A stretch of 64,000 bases of DNA, taken from Heterobilharzia americana (taxonomy: Eukaryota > Platyhelminthes > Trematoda > Strigeidida > Schistosomatidae). The stretch is taken from positions 43,693,920 to 43,757,919 of the forward strand of contig OX104128.1 in the NCBI GenBank assembly GCA_944470555.2. The letters are read 5' to 3'. Made by a program: the position numbers and the translations under genes. Shown here in pieces: positions 33,621-45,600 of this stretch. Every line of letters begins with the position of its first letter. Position 1 is the stretch's first letter. Under the pieces are notes generated by a model. It was not told where the DNA came from and ran no database searches. It was given only the letters and a program-made list of their open reading frames with translations.

Positions 33621-35415
33621 ACTGACCGAGTTGTGAGGGTGGTTGACATTTCCTGGCTTCGCACACTGTGGAAGGCTATTTGTTCTCGAGGTACCTAATG
33701 AAATTGAATTATTAATAGTACAGCGCCCAAGGGGTGTCTCATGGCTGGTCGCATGGTCATTTGGGAAACTTGATATTTAGCCTAGATTGATTTGCACATG
33801 GTACATAAACACATGTCGTTGACAGTCGAAGACTTCAGGGTGAGGGGTGTGTTATTTTTGGGGTCAATCTTTTCCAATCCCGCCTTCCTGTAGAAAAGTT
33901 AGCATCAGCACGGTGCTGTTGGCCATCGACAGGAATCACCTTACTTCTGTCACACTCGCGTCCAGCCAGCAGTGCAGCTTCATCCTCAGACCCTCATTAT
34001 AGCGTAGTATTTTAATCTATTGCATTGACGTTTTTGTCTAATGACCGACCATCCTGGCCATCGTACAACCTCAAAGGGCAATTGTTCCAAGGAGTGTCAT
34101 TTTGATCTGCAAACACTACCACTGCATCAGGGTAGTAGCTATCAGTCATGGGATAGTATCACAAACTCACACAATAAGTTGCTCATTGTTTTTAATATAC
34201 CAGCCTCCACATAGTAGTTTACATATTGTCAACCTTCATCATTGAAGGCTATGCTGAAAGCTATGAGTTTCTCTCTACCTTATGCTTTTGTGTTATAAGT
34301 AACGCTTTTTTTGACCGACGGAATTTTTAAACACAAACACGTACGAAAACTGTGTAACTTGTCTCAGGCAAACGTCCCTTTGGCCCTGTGGTCACGCTAA
34401 ACTAACCCAACTCCTTTGGGTACTTTTGGAAGACCATAATTTTTACTGTGTTCGAAATCCTAAAACTACGCTACTGACTTCACTTTGTAGCTTTCTATAC
34501 TTGACTTATGTTAAGTGAGGCAACAGAAAAGAAGTAGTCAGGGATTTTTGGACATGGGAGTTCTTATGTTGATACAGCCTGGTATTATAATCTGCAAATG
34601 GTTCATAACTCTGTAAGTAAAAGTTATTGGGAATAATTAATTGACTACATTTTCATCCAAACTTGTTAAGTTTGGCGTCGATTGCCGAGGAATAAAAGTA
34701 GCTTAAAAGCTAGCTAAAATTCTTCGAAATGATTGTGTTTGTTGAAGGCGAAATAAATTGAGAAGACATTGACACTAAGTAATGCTGGATACTTATTTAG
34801 AACTATTTGATAGTAATAATAATAATGACAGTTTTATTTTGAAAGGTACTTCGGGAATTCTATACAGGATTTTGAGGGTGTGATGTATAGTGTTGTTTCG
34901 CATTTGAAAGTGAAAATTACGAAAGCATGTGAAACAACCTTTCAGTGACACTCACTTTATGTATGGTGGGTTAGGATTAGAATCGATAGCTGAGGTAGGT
35001 GTGCTTCTTAACGTCAAGAATCAGAACTTCCGTCCCTGTTGTTTCTGCCACTGGTTGACATCATGACTTAGCACATCAACTCATACGTAGTTGCTGAAAT
35101 GCACTTTTTCGTTTATTTCTCGGCACTGTTTCAGCACTCCCAATAAACTATTTCCCTGTGGATCTAACTCCCTTGTTCAACAGGTTCTCAGTCCAAATTT
35201 CCTACTTCATTTTGGACAACTAAGTAATACTGATTATTTTAACGCGTTATCTCCATATCATGATTGATAAAATAAACGTGCTAAAGTATTTTTCTCGTCA
35301 TTTTGCTGAATTGATATTTCAGTTTGTGTTGTTGCATCATCGTCTATTTTCACAACTCACTGACAGTTGACAATTATCAAGATCATGATTGTTACTTAGT
35401 TTTCGCTCTTTTTAG
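33621..35415. other. Spacer upstream of zinc-finger gene
   Basis: No exon recognised. A mildly GC-richer segment at 33720-34160 looks like old repeat DNA but was not assigned. The promoter or 5' untranslated exon of the zinc-finger gene may lie here. Confidence 0.4.
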
Positions 35416-35436
35416 TACATTTACAGGACGAGGTTT

Positions 35437-36108
35437 ATGACAAGCGGATTAACAATGAATGTTCAAGAGCATAGTGACAAATCTTCATCTCCATCTTTAA
35501 AGAGGAATATTCAACTACTGGAATCAGCATCCGGATGCTTTACATGTTTCACATGCACACATAGCAAGATCACTGGCGGTAGTGATTCTAACCAGTCTTA
35601 TGTATCTCAAAAGCCGGGATCAAGCACTTCAGACCCAGAGACCTTTAGTTCTCATCTAGCAGAATATCATGCAAACACTGAAAAGCACTTGTGTCTGTAC
35701 TGTAACTCCATAGTTCATCGATCTTGTTTTGTACTTCACGTGTCCAAACATTTACTGAATGGTGCATCATCTAAATCTTTGGAAATCTTTTCATGTCCAT
35801 TTAAGCCAACATGTCCTGACAGATTTAGTACTAGTCAATTTCAGCATATGCGTATTCACTGGAATTCTCGACATCATAATTCAGTTACAATAATGTGTGA
35901 TCAATGCCTGAATAATTTTTCTACTTTGTCGCAGTGGGGAGAACACATAAAATCTTATTCATGCTCTATTGTTCATTGTACTTTCCCTGGGTGTTTTGTG
36001 AAGTCACCATCCAGAGCACTTATTTTAGATCATATTAGGTTAAAACATTCAAAATTTTCAACTCCTAAGGAACAAACTGTATTCCCGTTATTTCAAGAAA
36101 CGTCAGAA
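35437..36108 (+). CDS. Zinc-finger protein, coding exon 1
   Basis: 224 codons from ATG at 35437 to donor CAGAA|GTGAGT. An acceptor (CGCTCTTTTTAG, ending 35415) lies 21 bases before the ATG and the frame is open back to it, so this exon follows an untranslated leader, a spliced leader, or an unseen coding exon. Finger-like pairs: C34/C37 or C37/C40 with H73 and H78 (long spacing); C86-X2-C89-X11-H101-X3-H105; C120-X5-C126-X10-H137-X3-H141; C154-X2-C157 with H170; C181-X4-C186-X12-H199-X4-H204. The spacings vary and there are no TGEKP-type linkers, unlike KRAB or Kruppel arrays. Confidence 0.85.
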
Positions 36109-36306
36109 GTGAGTTTTTAACATTTAGCATCAGATTTTTGTATAGTATGCTTTTTTAAACATCAGGCTGTCACTGTATAGGTAGATGTTTGTAACATAGT
36201 TAACATTTAGTTTCGTTGATTAGATGTGTGAATTTTATACTTTAAGTTAGCGATCCTTGTATTTGTGAAGAGTTTGTTCATACTAGTCAAATACATTATG
36301 ATGTCA

Positions 36307-36430
36307 TCCGTTAAAGTGCACCCCGATACTGAACCTTCTACCTTGGTGGCGATATCTCAAATATGTTCGATAGGATTTAGTCAACATTCAGAACTAGATG
36401 ACATGAAATGGGTTACTCTTTAAGGACAAA
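36307..36430 (+). repeat. SINE family II, 3' tail only
   Basis: Matches the tails of 20596-20900 and 16947-17330: GCACCCCGATACTGAACC, CTTGGTGGCGATATCTC, then GACATGAAATGGGTTACTC. Head and hammerhead are missing, as expected for a 5'-truncated retroposon. It lies in intron 1 of the zinc-finger gene. Confidence 0.7.
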
Positions 36431-36598
36431 TCGGTGTGTAGTTGTCATTCTTTCTTTGTCATAATCTCATAATATTTGCTAACTTCGACTCTTTCAACCA
36501 GTCTCAGCGACAGAAAATACTTCTCTTTTAAAAGCAGGTAGCTAGAATGTGTAAATCGTGTCAATAGACTAGCGTAGTGTTTCGTTCTCTTGTACTTT

Positions 36599-36602
<4 letters not shown>

Positions 36603-36665
<63 letters not shown>
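36603..36665. repeat. (TA)n microsatellite
   Basis: TA tract of about 63 bases in intron 1 of the zinc-finger gene, just upstream of the PLE insertion. Confidence 0.97.
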
Positions 36666-36670
<5 letters not shown>

Positions 36671-36739
36671 GTGGTGAATAGCCAAACATAAATGAAGACC
36701 ATTAGTTTCTTTCTGAAGTATTCTACAGTCTAGATGAAG

Positions 36740-38960
36740 TCACATAACTAAGGGATCAAAAAGACAAAAATCGTGGAGATCTCAACAATAAAGTATCTAT
36801 ACGTCTGCAGAAACTACCTTGTAGGAACTTACGTCACCTTACTCGATCTTATATAGAGACTAGTGATGATACATTGAGTGAATTACAGAACACATTCAGT
36901 CATAACAACTCAGTCGTAGATTCGTTAAATTTATTTTGTCGCATAAAATTCGTCAACTTTTGTCGAAGTATGAAGTATCGTACTCATTCACAAACAAAGA
37001 CTGAATTATGCGAATCATTACTTCGAGAACCGATTGAAGAATATTTTCCAAAATACCCATAAAAATGTGTTATTAGTCCTTCTGATGTTCAGTTGTCTAC
37101 ACTCGAATTAGAAGCGTTGTCTTTAGGCTTTGAATATCATGTTCCTCACAATAAACTAAACGGAATTGATCTTGAATGTCAGTTTAAAAATTTGTACAAC
37201 CAACTGTCGATTTTCGAGCCCACATCAGATGATAAAGAAGCTGGTTGAAAGCCAGATTTGTTGATTTAGCTAATCAGTATGCCATCAGCCCAAAATCTCA
37301 TGGGAACTCTTTACCCAAAAAGCATCACAAAGCCACCAGTGAACTGACAACGAATAAACGAATTGTCTTACTGAGACCGGATAAAGTCTCTGGTGTGGTC
37401 GTGCTAAATAAGCAGGACTATCTTTCAAAAACGCTCACTCTATTGAGTGACAAGAAACACTTCTCTCAGGAAAAGAGTAATAAAGACATGACTTTACAGA
37501 CTGAAAAGAAGATAAATCAAGTCCTCAAACAGTTACTGAAACAGAAATTAATAGATAAACAGCTGTGCGAAACGTTGAGACCCCGAGGTAAACATTTCCT
37601 AAGAATGTATGGTCTTCCCAAGATACACAAACGAGGAATACCCTTACGTCCTATATTAGCAGTACCAAACTCTCCATACCATGAACTTACTCGATGGCTT
37701 GCACAATTAATTGAGTCTATCAGGAAAGAGCTATCTGTCCATACTTTAAAGGACAGTTTTGAATTCACTAGTAGGATTGATAATATTAATATAAGATCAT
37801 ATGTAGTCATGCTGAAATGATAGACTTTTCATCTGACGGACTGAAAGACCTATTGATGTTATGCACAATGAGTGTTCAATTCCAGTTCAATGGCTCATAT
37901 TGCAGACATAGGTGTGGCTAATGGGCAGTCCTCTTGGTTCCATATTCGCAGACATATTTCCAGACCACCTAGAAAATACTGAACTTAGTGATGCTATAAA
38001 ACACAAAATTGTATTTAAGATATGTAGATGATACTTTCATCATATGTGAGAGTGAACTCCATGCAGTGAACCTACTCAAATCTTCCAATTCGGTTCATTC
38101 AGACTTGAAATTCACATGTGAACGTGAATCGTCAGATGGAATAGATTTCTTGGATTTGAGTATTAAAAGAAATGAAGACGGTTCTATACTACACAGAATT
38201 TATCATAAGCCTACTTGGACCGGTCAGTAATTGGCGTTTGATAATTTCTATTCAATCACTTATAAAAGAAGTCTAGTCAAGACTATTTTTAAGGGCTACC
38301 AGACTTATGCTCCAAGGAAGTCATCGATAATGAACTGAACACTAAACAAAAAACTTTGACAGATGATGGATATCCCATAAAGTTCATCAATAAACGTTTC
38401 AAACTTAAAAATGAGAAACTAAATGATACAACCGAGCTGAAAAAAAACGTGTTCATCAGACTACCATTCAAAAGCGATGAATTGAGTTCACAAAATAATC
38501 GCCTATTGAATGCATGCATCGCACTAGCTTATTCAGATGCGAAATTAACAGTTATCTATGACACGAAGAATTTAAATGTGAGACCTCCTCGTGTTACCTC
38601 CAACTGTATTTATTTATTCACCTGTACTTGCAGTAGCATGTGTCGGAAGGACGGAGAGAGAGAGGGTCCTTACTTAACGAATCTCTGAGCATGCGCCGAA
38701 AAGCCTGTCGTTCAGAGATGGAAGGCTACCAACCAGCGTCGTTGGAAAGCACATACTCGACACAGGTCATGCGGTCGACTCAAACATAGGTTTTAAGGTA
38801 ATCAATAGACAAAGAAATAGTAGGTTACCACGTTATGCAGAAGCAGCAGCAATCCGTCGACTAAAACCAGACTTATGTGTACAAAAGGAGTTTGTGGTTC
38901 ATCTTGCATTGCCTTATGAGTTGTTATTTTCCTGCAGCTTTGTTTACTATTTTATTCTTT
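36740..38960 (+). mobile_element. Penelope-like element, RT plus GIY-YIG, degraded
   Basis: The most complete PLE in the window, in the sense orientation within intron 1 of the zinc-finger gene. Blocks in order: N-terminal LSTLELEALSLGFEYHVPHN (about 37095), RIVLLRPDKVSGVVVLNKQD (about 37360), LRMYGLPKIHKRGIPLRPI (about 37600), a frame-shifted VAMGSPLGPIFADIF equivalent (about 37915-37960), the catalytic YLRYVDDTFIICE (38010-38050), the cysteine block SNCIYLFTCTC (38600-38632), VGRTERE, RISEHAPKSL and a KPDLCVQKEF end (about 38860-38895). An internal TAA at 37060-37062, an apparent deletion after motif A (RSYVV) and several frameshifts show it is dead. Confidence 0.9.
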
Positions 38961-39196
38961 CATCTTATTGTCTTGCATATTCTCAAACTATTCATATTCT
39001 CATCATTTTGATTTACCTTTACCTATCATATTTTTTTATCATGTTTGTTAGCATATTCTTTTCGATTCCTCTACCATTAACTCACATACTCTACTTACTG
39101 TCTTTGTTGTTCTCCCTCGTCCATTAGAATTCCTAACACCATGAGCTGTAATCACATTCCTGTACTACTATCACATCGTATTTTGCTTTGTGTTTA

Positions 39197-39198
<2 letters not shown>

Positions 39199-39288
<90 letters not shown>

Positions 39289-39292
39289 TATA
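39199..39292. repeat. (TA)n microsatellite
   Basis: TA tract of about 94 bases with one C near 39283, just beyond the PLE 3' end and still in intron 1. It encodes nothing meaningful. Confidence 0.97.
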
Positions 39293-39996
39293 GTACATCT
39301 CTGATGAACAGATTTATTATCGTTGAGGTGTGTAAGGACTGCTTACTGCAACTCTTTATTACCTGTATTATTATTTCATGCTTGTCACTAAAGCACTTAT
39401 CTGCTTACTTCACCTTTTGAGGTGGGTTAGCACTGAGCATAACATTTTGGTTTTTGTGGGCTATCTGCTTGTGGAACTGTAAATGAATCAGCCTACTCTG
39501 GCGTATCATTGTCAATTCTACAAAGATCCATAGGTAAGGATAAAATTAACAACTCACCTAGTATCCATAAAGTGGCTTTTCTCAATTGCCATTCTATTGT
39601 TCGAGACGGCCTTATACACACAAATGCACTATTTCATTATTTTATAACTGATTACGGTCTAGTTTTTTTGTTGGTGAGGCTTTTAACTTGTTGTATAGGA
39701 ATTCTTTTCGCAGTATTTGTGTAAAATCATTGTGCATTATGCAATATCCACTTGATATACCGTCCTAATTTTACTCTCGTAAAACTTCTTTTAAACATCG
39801 GTGTGAGATGTGAGTTTTTCATTTCTGAAATCCATTTCCATTACATCATTGACGTAAAATGGACAAACTGAACACTCGTGAACGTTTCACACATGCAGTT
39901 TGTCTTCTATGCTTCATTATTATTAAAATTTTGTAGATATTATTTGACTTTCGTATGATAAAATCCTTTCTTGAAGTGTTTTTATTTGTATTTCAG

Positions 39997-40353
39997 TTAA
40001 TCTGTAATCGTCTTATAAAGTTAGACAGTGTTTCAAAATCTGTTACTACTTCGTTCACTGCAGTTGATCAGCTTCCCCCTATGAATATAATGTGTACAGA
40101 TCTGTGTCCTCCATTTGTCTTTCTGCTTCGTTGTCCTTATTGTGATCTAACAACTGTTCGATGGACTTATTTTTTAATGCATCCAGCTTCATGTTCAGGT
40201 ATAAGAGCATTTGTACACAATCGTCAGCGGGAAGATGGAACTCAGTTACCTCTCATTTACCGTTGCCATATCTACTGGTGCTCAAAGTGTCAAGTGGTAT
40301 CTACAGAACAGAAACTATTAACGGAACACGTTACATATTCCCACAATCCCAAG
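39997..40353 (+). CDS. Zinc-finger protein, coding exon 2
   Basis: 119 codons, residues 225-343 of the joined product. The acceptor TTTGTATTTCAG precedes TTAATC and the donor is CCCAAG|GTATTT, phase 0 at both ends. Two fingers are visible: C270-X2-C273-X12-H286-X3-C290, which is CCHC rather than C2H2 (motif RCPYCDLTTV ... HPASC), and C319-X2-C322-X12-H335-X4-H340 (WCSKCQV ... EHVTYSH). The open frame begins upstream with a Met, but that part is intronic, hydrophobic and lacks fingers. A second, overlapping frame in this interval is a shadow. Confidence 0.85.
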
Positions 40354-41671
40354 GTATTTTTATTTATGTTTGTGCATAATGTTCATTAAATTGTTGTTTA
40401 CAAAATCGATAGCTTTGCTATTTTATAAGTTGCCAGTATATTCTTGTACATAATTTCTACAATTTTTGGATTAAGCTGGTAACTAGCGCCTATTAATTGA
40501 TAATTTTCAAAGCTTTTACATCCTGGTGTTTTGAATAATTATGAAATCATTTTGACTAAATTTGACTAGCACATATCACATACATAACAATTGATGTGCG
40601 CTGATGACGTAACAAGGTTTAGATGTAAACAGAGCTTAGGAGTAGATCGACGAAGATGTATTAAATGTAAAGTCATTCCCTATTAGTCGGAGTTTTGTTG
40701 TGGAGAAGTTAAGTTTTATCGGTTAAAATCCCACCAGTTATCATGAACAACTGGTTGAAAACTACGTTGATTTTACTGTAGCTTTCGTTTATCAAAACTC
40801 TTCTGATATACCTTTCAAATCATTTCACTGAGCACCAGCTCTTTTAAAATTTCATAATCGCTAGTGTTTAATTTGCTAAAAAGGTGAATTCTGTATATTT
40901 TATCGGTTTAGTATTGTAAAATTGTCGCTCCAAAAGTGTTTCACCATCTATCATAATTTTATTATATGGGGTTACTTACTACAAGCACAACTTCATTTGA
41001 TAATTGTTACGTCTTTTACCCAACAGCACAAAATATCAAGCATTTTATGTTGAAAGAATAGTTTTTTGTGCTTCCTTCATAGAGAAATCTTTCATTTGGT
41101 AACTTTTAAGTGGTATTTTGTGATTAGATGATCGTAATTGCACCTAAACGAATTGAGTAAATAGAAATGTCCTCGAAATATCAATATTCCAGCAAGTTAT
41201 TCTTGTCTGTTTCTTTGTTTAGCACCTGCGCACGCAAAATTGTCATGTCATCTCGAGTGTTGTCTGTTGAACGGTATGTTGGTAGAAACATTTCGGTGTT
41301 TGACCAGTAAGTAGTGGCGTGTATCTATTTATAGGAATTTTGAACGCTTGCTTACGTTGTAACCGCGTTAGGAAATTCAAGCAATAATTATGTTAAACGG
41401 TCAATGTGGCCTGAAATATAATCAGGTAGATAAACAGGATAGTCAGTTTGGCTGTGTTGTTTTATGTTATTCCTGACAGTCATTCTGTAGACTACTGTTA
41501 ACTCAATAACTTTGGACAACTCAGCCATCCTACTTGTTCATCAGTAGCAGAAATTTGCTATTTGGTTATGCTACTGGTAGATAGTTCGTTTTGTTAACTG
41601 CCTTTATGTTCTAGTTATTCGTAATTAAGTCTCCTATGTTTGCTAATCTTCTGTTTATTCTTTCCTTCAAG

Positions 41672-44395
41672 GAAGCAAGTGTTTATCGAGAACATTGGCG
41701 CGTTTCCTTATTAGATGATAACTCTGAACCAATTATAACAGGCTTATCCGTAAATCTTGAACGGGATTTAGAATCTTCTAAAGATGCTGACGACATGCTT
41801 CCTCCTTTCTCGACAACTGAAGACGATGCTAATGATGACGAAGAAACAGAGTCACCTATGAATCTTGCCGCTTTAGCCCGACCTAGTTCATCTAAGTTGG
41901 GTAACCGAGCTCAGCAAACAATACCAAACAACTTTCCTACACTGTCTGTTAGCAAATCTTCAACTAATGATAATTGCACGGGAGTTAGTAACAGCTTGAC
42001 CAGTGTTTCGGCTAATCTCCACATGAACAACTCAACTGCTCTGAAGACTTTTCGGAATTTCACCGTTGCACAAGATGTTGGAAGCTTTCCTACTTGCAAT
42101 GCAGCGTCCGCTGTTGCTGCTATGGCTGCAGCGGCTTTATCGGGTTTAACAAGTTTCAATATGAATAATGCTGTTTCACATTCAATCAATCCTTTCTCCA
42201 CATCATTACCTTGTGATATCTCTTCTCCGATTCCAATTCAACCTAAACCTAGTACTCTTCCCGCTGAAGTTGTAGATCCTGTGCAGGGAAATGAAGAAGT
42301 AAACAAAATTGATACAGAAGAGTCCAAGTATGCTGACTCACTGGACTCATCAGCCAAATCTCCTGCTGATGAATACTTGTCTTCAGATGATGCAGGGCGT
42401 GTATGTGATGGCTTAGTATCCTTTCCATTCGATGAATGCAAATTCCGCAGCGAATTATCTACACAGCTAAGACCTCATATAATCGACCTTTTGGTTTCAA
42501 AAATGAAGCAATTCTCCTCATATTTCGTTCGCATTTTAGGCAAAGAAAATCACCGTCGAATTCCTGTTTGTCCAGAATGTGACAAAGTGTTTCCTTACGG
42601 TCTTGGTGATTTCAAGCGGCATTTACTTACTGTACATCTAGAAGTTCCTAGAGAGCATCTTAAAGATTGTTTGCGCTTTACCTATCTTCCAAAAAGTGAG
42701 GAAAAATTTCAAGAAGTTCAGGAGCAAATTGCCATGCGTCAGATGAAGCCACGCGTCCTCGAAGCTGGTCGTCGTCGTGTTCCTCTGCCTTATTCAATAC
42801 GCATTTTGCGAAGGTTGACTGCACATCTCCCCATAGTAACTCGAGAATTCTTGGAGCAAAAAATGCAACTGTATAGTCGCCTGTCGGTTGTAGTGGATAC
42901 TCGTGGAGGATTCCGACGATACAAATGCAATCATTGCTCTTATTCATCACCTCATGCTCTAGCTGACGTGAGAAAGCATATACTAGGATCTCATTGTGGC
43001 ATCTCTACCAAGCATTTTCGTCACTGTCTCCAGGCATCTCGTTTAGATCCTGTAGAGTTCACCCTGTTTTCCGATGAAAAGTTAGCCCGCCTTGCAAGGG
43101 ACTTTCTACATAGACGTCAAGTTTCTACTATTCCCATCAGTCCTAATGCCTCTCCAAAGTCAAACAGTGATAATCACCTCACGTCTACTGAGAGTACTTC
43201 TGTCGCGTCACCGACTGTATCTAGTAGTTTGCCATGCGATCCTCAGGATGCTTATATCTCTCATTTTACTGCTGTCGTACCAGGTTCAAAAACGAAAGTA
43301 ACGGTGCGAATTCGACCTCCAATTCCTCCTGATTTTCGCAATTCTGACCCATTGACCTCTGCTGACTTATCTTCAAGTCACATCAATGGAAATCTATCAT
43401 TGTGTCAGCCTTCTATGTCTCCTTTTGAATGTGGTGCAGAACATCAAACAACCTCCTCCAATACAAATTCGGAATTAGCTTCACTTCCATCTATCCCGGG
43501 AATTGAAGGTGCTGATCGAGTGGTTGACCTAGCTCTGCCATTTTCCGAACCGGTTCTTCGTCATTTGTTGGAATCTTCTGGTGCTCCAGAACGTCATATC
43601 GAAGATATAGTTGGAAAAATGCGTGTGTACTCAACTTACAAGATGAGTCGAATATGTCGCAATGATCGTACCATAGCGTTTCGCTGTCCTTGCGGTCGCT
43701 TATTCATTACAACTCGACAACCGGATAGTAAAATACGTGCTGCAACATTAGCAGATAGTAGACGTCATGTTATGGGTGTTCATGCACGCATTCCAAATGT
43801 ATTCATAACGATCTGTTGTCAGGCTTCTCGTATTACAAGGGAGTACGATTTTCAAATATATCCTGATGATATGCTTCTCCGATTAGCTATGGATAGGCCC
43901 ATTAAGCTTAATAATCTTCCAGTTCCTGCACCTTCCGACGTAAATACTTCGAACACAAATGGTCGTTCATCTTCAAATAATTTTTCGAAACCGTTAAAGG
44001 AATTAGCTCCTTATCCAATTGTCGCTACAATCGCTCCTCAGCAACCAATAAACACTAACTCTGTTTCATCTTCACCTCGAACACAAATTCTGGATGTTGG
44101 TGAAGCGGATTCGGTAAGCGAAGGAACTGATACTGGTGGGACAAGCGGCTCAATTAATCACGATGAATCATTTACGAAATATGAGAATAGTGAAAATGAC
44201 GATAACAAAGAGAGCTCAGATATAGATCCAAAAAGGGTTCAGAAGGAACCTGAAGACCCACTGGCACAGTTAAATGCTGTTCAAGCTTCTGGCTCTGAGG
44301 AAGTAGAACGTGTGATTGATCTTCCATATTCCTCCGAGGCATTGAAAACTTTAGTACAAGGCTACTGTCCCCCCAATTTCTTCCCAGTGCTTGAG
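41672..44395 (+). CDS. Zinc-finger protein, large exon 3 with module repeats
   Basis: 908 codons, residues 344-1251. The acceptor TTCTTTCCTTCAAG precedes GAAGCAAG and the donor is CTTGAG|GTTTGT, phase 0. An acidic start (TTEDDANDDEETES) and Ser/Asn-rich stretch with an Ala run (AVAAMAAAAL) precede the modules. Module 1 has finger C643-X2-C646-X13-H660-X4-H665. Module 2 has C762-X2-C765-X13-H779-X4-H784. Module 3 is aberrant, C1015-X1-C1017-X24-H1042-X4-H1047. Module 4 starts at about 1221 and is completed by the next exon. Each module begins with a D/V-x-P-(Y/F)-S-like strand and a helix ending K-M-x-x-Y-S or similar. Linkers are Ser, Thr and Asn-rich and probably disordered. Confidence 0.92.
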
Positions 44396-45600
44396 GTTTG
44401 TGAACTTTTTTATTCAGTTTCTTAAATAACTTCGATTGTAGAGTTGAACAACTGGCACACAACACTTAATCTCCATAATCATATTTATTTGTTACGCGTT
44501 ACTAATCTGTCACAGCCGCTACCGATAACTGCTACCTTGATGTGGTTGTCAACCTTGTCTATCCCAGTAATCCAACTAGTTTTACTGACCGGAATGTTTG
44601 TTTTCTCTGAGGTCTCGTCATTCCAGAATTGTCAAAAATTTATAAGACAAACTCAGTTAGACTCATAGTGTGATTGGTTTACGCTATAATAGGGGAAAAG
44701 GGTCCGACAGCAAAATCGTACTGGTGTCTGGACAAGGGTTTCACAACTGAGTTGTTTTCTATGGATGACCACCAGTTCATGCTGATGCTTCCTTCTCTGT
44801 TAGACTGGTGGGGGGTTAAAAAAGGTTTGCTCGAAAAACGACATATTTTCCTAATCCCCTACTTTCCTTCAGTGTCAACAGTAAGCGTTTTCTCTTCTGG
44901 CTGTTAGGAAATCAAATCTGAATCAAAAACTCTTTAAAACCTATCTGACTGTTTACAGGAGAATACAAAACCCAGCTAACTATGACTTATTCTCTTTTGT
45001 TTCCTCCCTTACCTTCACTTTCTGATACCAATATTAGACCCCTCACAATCTCTTACCCTACAAATATTGCTAACTCTCCAAGCTAGTGACAACAGTTCCA
45101 AGTCTCTAGACCACACTGACAAATTCGCATTAGAGCTTTCAACTTTTGAGCCCTGTGCCAAGTGGGACAGTAGGTGTAACTTGCCACAACTCTGGAATCT
45201 CAAGCAATAGATGTATGGTCTTTTTGGGACCTGCATACGGGACCTCAAGTGACCACAGTGTTGAATATGCGAAATTCGTTTGACTAGTGTATGGATATTC
45301 AGTGGCTAGCTCTCGTGGACTCGCTGTTGTAGGTATAGCGCTAAGCTGTAGGGCAGAAAGCACATTTCTCTATTCGATCCCAGTCAAGCGTTTGTGTACC
45401 AGTTGCTAATCTGCAAATACCAGTGAATTTCCTCAGCCTCATCCTAATTGACTGACGCAAGAAGACTCATTCGCCTGAATATGACCACATTGAGAAGTAA
45501 AAGTAGCTCAAATATAAACTAACCAATTATCTGTTCTAGCTGCGCTGAACAGGATTGAGATCTAGAAAGCTAATAACCAGTAATTATTCAGCCATTAGGG
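44396..45600. other. Intron 3, first part, unassigned
   Basis: More GC-balanced than typical intron, probably repeat-derived. Short frames on both strands (for example 44674-44907 plus, 45139-45363 minus) contain no recognisable domain, so I call no gene here. Confidence 0.4.

Noticed and set aside
36445..36702. Open frame with long Tyr-Ile repeats (also at 3000-3233 and 39190-39420)
   Set aside because: It is generated by (TA)n microsatellites.
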